Source: Acholeplasmataceae bacterium | GTDB taxonomy: Bacteria > Bacillota_I > Bacilli_A > Acholeplasmatales > Acholeplasmataceae | DNA length: 64,000 nt | Assembly (NCBI GenBank): GCA_021108415.1 | Contig: JAIOQX010000002.1 | Coordinates: forward strand, 62,001 to 126,000 | Direction of reading: 5' to 3' | Shown here: positions 60,523 through 64,000 of the stretch, piece after piece | Layout: every line of letters starts with the position of its first letter | Position numbering within the stretch: the stretch's first letter is position 1 | Made by a program: the position numbers and the translations under genes | The notes under the pieces: generated by a model | The model's database searches: none | Told to the model about the DNA's origin: nothing | Seen by the model: the letters and a program-made list of their open reading frames with translations, nothing else

Positions 60523-60551
60523 TTGACTATTCTATCAAATGCGTTTATAAT
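60523..60551 (+). promoter_or_regulatory. glpP promoter
   Basis: TTGACT (60523-60528), 17-bp spacer, TATAAT (60546-60551). Confidence 0.8.
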
Positions 60552-60573
60552 AAGAATACAAGTTAAGAAAAAA

Positions 60574-60632
60574 AAGAGATGAGAGCAAAGTTATAAATAG
60601 ATATCTATTTTTTTGACTTTGCGTTATTTTTT
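60574..60632 (+). promoter_or_regulatory. glpP leader with terminator, GlpP-controlled (inferred)
   Basis: AAGAGATGAGAG (60574-60585) is followed by the hairpin GCAAAGT/ACTTTGC (60585-60622), with inner AAATAGAT/ATCTATTT and a T-rich tail. The same AAGAGAT element precedes a terminator before the glycerol-phosphate dehydrogenase operon, suggesting GlpP antitermination of its own gene. Confidence 0.6.
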
Positions 60633-60647
60633 TAGAAAGTGGCTTTT

Positions 60648-61190
60648 ATGAGTTTAAATCAAAGCATTTTACCAGCAATAAGCAGCCATCAAGCGCTGAA
60701 AAAATTTGTAACCCTAAATTATGAATATGGTATTTTAATGAACTTTCAATTGGCTCAACTACCTGAACTTATTCAAATTATGAAAGACAATCATAAAAAA
60801 GTCTTGATTCATTCTGAATTAATCAAAGGATTAAGTAGTGATGAATATGGTGCGATCTATTTAATACAAAATCTTAAAGTAGATGGTATCATTTCAAGTA
60901 AACCTAAAGTCATTGATGTTTGTAAAAAAAGAAAAGTTTTAGGTATTTTTAGATTCTTTATTAAAGATTCAACAGCTCTTGCACAATCTATATCTTTAGC
61001 TAGAAAAGTTAATCCAGAATATATCGAAATTCTTCCTTCTTCTTGTGTTAACATTATAGATTATGTAAAAAAAGAAACTGAAGCACAAGTATTAATGGGT
61101 GGATTAATCAGTTCAAATCAAGAGATAAGACATTGTATAAAATCAGGAGCTATATCGGTAACAACCTCAAATTCTGAATTATGGGGATAA
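60648..61190 (+). CDS. glpP: glycerol uptake operon antiterminator GlpP
   Basis: RNA-binding antiterminator of 180 residues with a TIM-barrel fold. The core has LIHSELIKGLSSDEYGA, DGIISSKPKVI and PEYIEILPSS. The C-terminal VLMGGLISSNQE and SGAISVTTSN bind glycerol-3-phosphate. In B. subtilis GlpP with glycerol-3-P lets RNA polymerase pass leader terminators of glp genes. The ATG at 60648 is chosen over a GTG three codons upstream. It is followed by another leader and glpA-like. Confidence 0.92.
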   Translation: MSLNQSILPAISSHQALKKFVTLNYEYGILMNFQLAQLPELIQIMKDNHKKVLIHSELIKGLSSDEYGAIYLIQNLKVDGIISSKPKVIDVCKKRKVLGIFRFFIKDSTALAQSISLARKVNPEYIEILPSSCVNIIDYVKKETEAQVLMGGLISSNQEIRHCIKSGAISVTTSNSELWG

Positions 61191-61206
61191 CAAGTTAATA
61201 AAAAAC

Positions 61207-61258
61207 AAGAGATAAAGAGAGAGTAAAAAAGATTTTAAATCGTTTTTTGCTCTTTTTT
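61207..61258 (+). promoter_or_regulatory. leader terminator before the glycerol-phosphate dehydrogenase operon
   Basis: AAGAGATAAAGAG (61207-61219) precedes a long hairpin 61220-61253 (AGAGTAAAAAA with TTTTTTGCTCT, plus inner GATTT/AAATC) and a T-run. This is a probable GlpP target. Confidence 0.65.
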
Positions 61259-61280
61259 GATTTATAAGGAGGCATTACAT

Positions 61281-62720
61281 ATGTATGATTACACAATAAT
61301 AGGTGCAGGTATCATTGGTTCATTAATTGCTAGAGAATTAAGCAAGTATGAATTAAAGATTCTTGTGCTAGAAAAAGAAAATGATGTTGCAAATGTTCAA
61401 ACTAGAGCAAACTCTGCAATAGTTCACTCAGGTCATGACCCAAAACATGGAACGCTAAAAGCTAAATTATCGGTTGAAGGTAACAAGCTTTATGACCAGT
61501 TAGAAAAAGATCTTAACATATCATTACTTAGAACTGGTGCTTTTGTCTGTGCTCATGATAAAGATGAAGAAAAATTGTTAGATGATTTATATCATAACGG
61601 AAAATTAAATCAAGTTAAAGATATGCAATTTTTCAACTTACAACAAGCCCAATTAAGTGAACCCAATCTTAGTGATGATATCACTAAAGTTTTGTCACTT
61701 CCAACGACTAAAGTATGTTTTCCTTGGGAAGTTGCTTTTCATGCTTTAGAAAATGCGATTCACAATGGAGTTCAGATCAGACGAAACAGTGAAATTATAT
61801 CTATTCAACATGAAAATGATATCTATATACTTAAAGATCAAAAAGGTAAAACTTATGAAACCAAGTCAGTTATTAATGCTGCTGGTGTTTATTCTGATGA
61901 TATAAAAGATATGCTATCAGATGATGCACCTTTTAAAATCACACCAAGAAAAGGTGAATATTTTGTATTAGATAAAAGTGTTAAAGGTTTTATCAATCAT
62001 GTTTTATATCCTCTACCTTCTAAAAAAGGTAAAGGGGTTTTAATCACACCCCAAGTACACGGAAATATTCTTTTAGGACCAAATAGTGTGTTTGTAGATG
62101 ATAAAGGATCTATTTCAACTTCTAAAGAAGGCTTATCATATATTAGAGAACATGTTACATCACTTGCAAAAAACATTCCATTTGGTTTGATTATTAGATC
62201 ATTCTCTGGTGTAAGAGCTACATCTACTTATAAAGATTTTTACATCAAGGAATCAACTACTCATCCAAACTTCTTTCATGTAGCTGGTATCGATTCACCC
62301 GGAATAACTGCAGCTCCAGCAATAGCTAAATATTTAGTAGATGAAATCATTAACATATCATTACCAATTAAATCTACTTATGATCCTTTATTAAAGAAAA
62401 AAATAGTATTTAATGAATTATCAAAACAGGAAAAACAAGAAAAACAAAAAGAACAGCCTTTATATGGAAGAATCATTTGTAAATGTGAGCATATAACAGA
62501 ACAAGAAATCATTGACGCAATTCATGGCCCACTTGGAAGTGATACGATCAAAGGCATTAAGAAAAGAGCAAGAGCAGGTAGTGGTATATGTCAAGGTGGT
62601 TACTGTGAGTCCTTGATTGTAAAAATTATTGCAAGAGAAACCCAAAAACCAATAGATAAGGTCAATTACGATCAAGAAAATACTCCGATTTTGTACAAAG
62701 AAACGAAGGTGACATCATGA
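61281..62720 (+). CDS. glpA: glycerol-3-phosphate dehydrogenase, GlpA-like, with [2Fe-2S] domain
   Basis: FAD-dependent oxidoreductase of 479 residues. The N-terminal FAD loop GAGIIGSLIARELS is near residue 8, NSAIVHSGHD and PRKGEYFVLD follow, and GIDSPGITAAPAIAKYL is near the end of the FAD domain. A C-terminal BFD-like domain binds a [2Fe-2S] cluster with CKCEH and CQGGYC. It would oxidise glycerol-3-phosphate to dihydroxyacetone phosphate, passing electrons to its partners. The ATG at 61281 follows AAGGAGG. It overlaps the next gene by 4 bp (ATGA). Confidence 0.88.
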   Translation: MYDYTIIGAGIIGSLIARELSKYELKILVLEKENDVANVQTRANSAIVHSGHDPKHGTLKAKLSVEGNKLYDQLEKDLNISLLRTGAFVCAHDKDEEKLLDDLYHNGKLNQVKDMQFFNLQQAQLSEPNLSDDITKVLSLPTTKVCFPWEVAFHALENAIHNGVQIRRNSEIISIQHENDIYILKDQKGKTYETKSVINAAGVYSDDIKDMLSDDAPFKITPRKGEYFVLDKSVKGFINHVLYPLPSKKGKGVLITPQVHGNILLGPNSVFVDDKGSISTSKEGLSYIREHVTSLAKNIPFGLIIRSFSGVRATSTYKDFYIKESTTHPNFFHVAGIDSPGITAAPAIAKYLVDEIINISLPIKSTYDPLLKKKIVFNELSKQEKQEKQKEQPLYGRIICKCEHITEQEIIDAIHGPLGSDTIKGIKKRARAGSGICQGGYCESLIVKIIARETQKPIDKVNYDQENTPILYKETKVTS

Positions 62721-63979
62721 AAAATATTTATGACATAACTATTATTGGTGGTGGTGCAGCAGGATTATCAGCAGCACTTGAAGCATATGATCCAAGTTTA
62801 AAAACACTTATTATTGAGCGCGAACAAATATTTGGAGGTATTCTAAATCAATGTATACATAATGGTTTTGGTCTTCATGTCTTTAAAGAAGAATTAACTG
62901 GACCAGAATATGCTCAAAAGCTCATCGATCAAGTTATCGATAAAAAGATAGATTATATATTAGATACAACCGTTGTTGATATTAAAAAAGACAAAGATTT
63001 TATCATTACAGTAACAAATGTAGTTCATGGTGAATATGAGATAAAATCGAAAGCTGTAATCTTGACCAGTGGCTGTTATGAGAGATCAAGAGGGCAAATT
63101 TCCATACCTGGAGATAGACCAAAAGGTGTCATGACAGCTGGTTCTGCTCAAAGATATTTAAATATGGATGGATACTTAGTTGGAAAAGATGTATTTATTT
63201 TAGGCAGTGGAGATATCGGCTTAATTATGGCTAGACGGATGACTTTAGAAGGTGCCAATGTTTTAGGTGTTGCAGAACTTATGCCCTTTTCTAATGGTTT
63301 AACAAGAAATGTAGTCCAATGTTTAAATGATTTTGATATACCTTTATATCTATCCCATACGGTTATTGATGTGATTGGCAAAGAATCTTTAGAAGAAATT
63401 GTAATTCAAGAAGTTGATAAAGACTTTAACTTTATTGATGGTACACAAAAACATTTTAAAGTTGATACGCTACTGCTTTCAGTAGGGCTCATTCCAGATG
63501 TTAAACTTTTTGACTCACTATCAATTGACATTGATTTTCTTACAAAAAGTGCATATGTCAATCAAGCATTAGAAACATCAGTAAACGGACTCTTTGTTTG
63601 TGGGAATGCACTTCATGTTCATGATTTAGTAGATGATGTCACAATTGAAAGTCAGAAAGCAGGTCGCTCGGCTAAAAATTACATATTGAACGCTAATCAT
63701 AAGGACTCATTAAAAAAACGAATAAATTATGATTCACTTATTCGCTATATAGTTCCACAAAGTATTGATTTTAATCAATTAGATCAAGATGTAGATTTGG
63801 CTTTTAGAACTACTAAAAAAATAGCTAAAGCAGTTTATGTAGTCGAACAAAACAATAAAATCATTAAAGAAGTTAAAGCAAAATTTATTGTTCCTGCTGA
63901 GATGCAAAAAATAAAACTAAAAATATCAGATTTTATATCTAAAGATGAAATATTTATAACCGTTAAGGAGGTAGACTAA
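62717..63979 (+). CDS. FAD/NAD-binding oxidoreductase partner (GlpB-like)
   Basis: 420 residues in the pyridine-nucleotide disulphide oxidoreductase fold. The FAD loop is GGGAAGLSAALEA near residue 10, GGILNQCIHNGFG follows, SGCYERSRGQ lies near 120, a second dinucleotide loop GSGDIGLIMARR is near 160, and VNGLFVCGNALHV marks the C-terminal FAD region. The IHNGFG stretch is typical of proteins between a GlpA-like and a DUF1667 gene. The electron acceptor is unknown. Its stop overlaps the next start (TAATG). Confidence 0.9.
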   Translation: MKNIYDITIIGGGAAGLSAALEAYDPSLKTLIIEREQIFGGILNQCIHNGFGLHVFKEELTGPEYAQKLIDQVIDKKIDYILDTTVVDIKKDKDFIITVTNVVHGEYEIKSKAVILTSGCYERSRGQISIPGDRPKGVMTAGSAQRYLNMDGYLVGKDVFILGSGDIGLIMARRMTLEGANVLGVAELMPFSNGLTRNVVQCLNDFDIPLYLSHTVIDVIGKESLEEIVIQEVDKDFNFIDGTQKHFKVDTLLLSVGLIPDVKLFDSLSIDIDFLTKSAYVNQALETSVNGLFVCGNALHVHDLVDDVTIESQKAGRSAKNYILNANHKDSLKKRINYDSLIRYIVPQSIDFNQLDQDVDLAFRTTKKIAKAVYVVEQNNKIIKEVKAKFIVPAEMQKIKLKISDFISKDEIFITVKEVD

Positions 63980-64000
63980 TGGAGAAAAAAGAATTAATTT
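63979..64000 (+). CDS. start of a DUF1667-like gene (partial)
   Basis: ATG overlaps the previous stop (TAATG) and follows AAGGAGG. Only MEKKELI is visible before the window ends. DUF1667 proteins, small Cys-rich partners of these oxidoreductases, start in this way and are usually third in the operon. The call is inferred from position. Confidence 0.5.

Noticed and set aside
1-64000. UGA used as tryptophan
   Set aside because: Trp is TGG in all genes checked, and TGA ends several genes.

Overview
The window looks like a chromosome segment of a wall-less, AT-rich member of the Mollicutes in the Acholeplasma group or a close relative. It is very AT-rich. TGG encodes Trp and TGA is used as a stop (ileS, psuK), so the code is standard and not the UGA=Trp code of Mycoplasma and Spiroplasma. 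ftsZ, sepF and rsmH are present without any peptidoglycan gene, and several genes have their best relatives in Firmicutes (T-box ileS, yggS-sepF order, GlpP, PadR, YolD). This placement is inference from gene content; no rRNA is present.

Region by region. 1-9657 (minus strand): a YczE-type membrane protein that runs in frame into the start of deoC, an unknown protein, surE, ileS with a T-box leader, sepF, yggS, ychF, ftsZ and tgt. This is a stripped-down dcw cluster. 9700-10253: a preQ1-type riboswitch and the transporter gene queT, divergent from tgt; queG lies at 40 kb, so queuosine salvage is spread over the window. 10267-19199: galM, mutY, a histidine phosphatase, a nitroreductase, two NBD-FtsX ABC proteins and a HAD phosphatase. 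19313-23985: a small structured RNA on the minus strand, then the tmRNA gene ssrA, whose last 12 bases are repeated 4 kb downstream. The DNA between holds an IS3-family element, an orphan secreted protein, a small membrane protein, a GNAT enzyme and gene debris, and looks like a decayed island inserted at ssrA. 24017-31623: pseudouridine breakdown (psuK-psuG), an M13 peptidase, rsmH, rluF and a 40-residue basic protein. 31624-47096: a MASE3-PAS-GGDEF-HD-GYP protein, a membrane-anchored EEP hydrolase, a double GNAT, a PadR/DUF4097 pair, ldh, a GDPD, queG, a TPM lipoprotein, an RluA-type synthase, a GH18 lipoprotein, a DUF3137-like protein and gdhA with a cre-like site. 47344-56366: guaC, several membrane proteins, a second PadR/HAAS pair, a second nitroreductase, a methyltransferase, a cyclophilin and a Y-family polymerase with YolD. 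56421-64000: a MarR-linked heterodimeric ABC exporter and the GlpP-controlled glycerol-3-phosphate dehydrogenase operon, which runs off the edge.

Functional threads: cell division without a wall (FtsZ, SepF); RNA modification and its salvage (Tgt, QueT, QueG, RluF, RluA-type, RsmH, PsuK/PsuG); fermentative carbon and redox metabolism (Ldh, GdhA, Glp operon); and many local regulatory devices readable in the DNA (T-box, preQ1 switch, GlpP leaders, PadR and MarR palindromes, cre). The most unusual items are a Tgt lacking all four zinc ligands, the ssrA island, the small RNA with a hidden 18-codon frame, and the YczE-DeoC read-through frame. I saw no CRISPR array and no clear new defence system.
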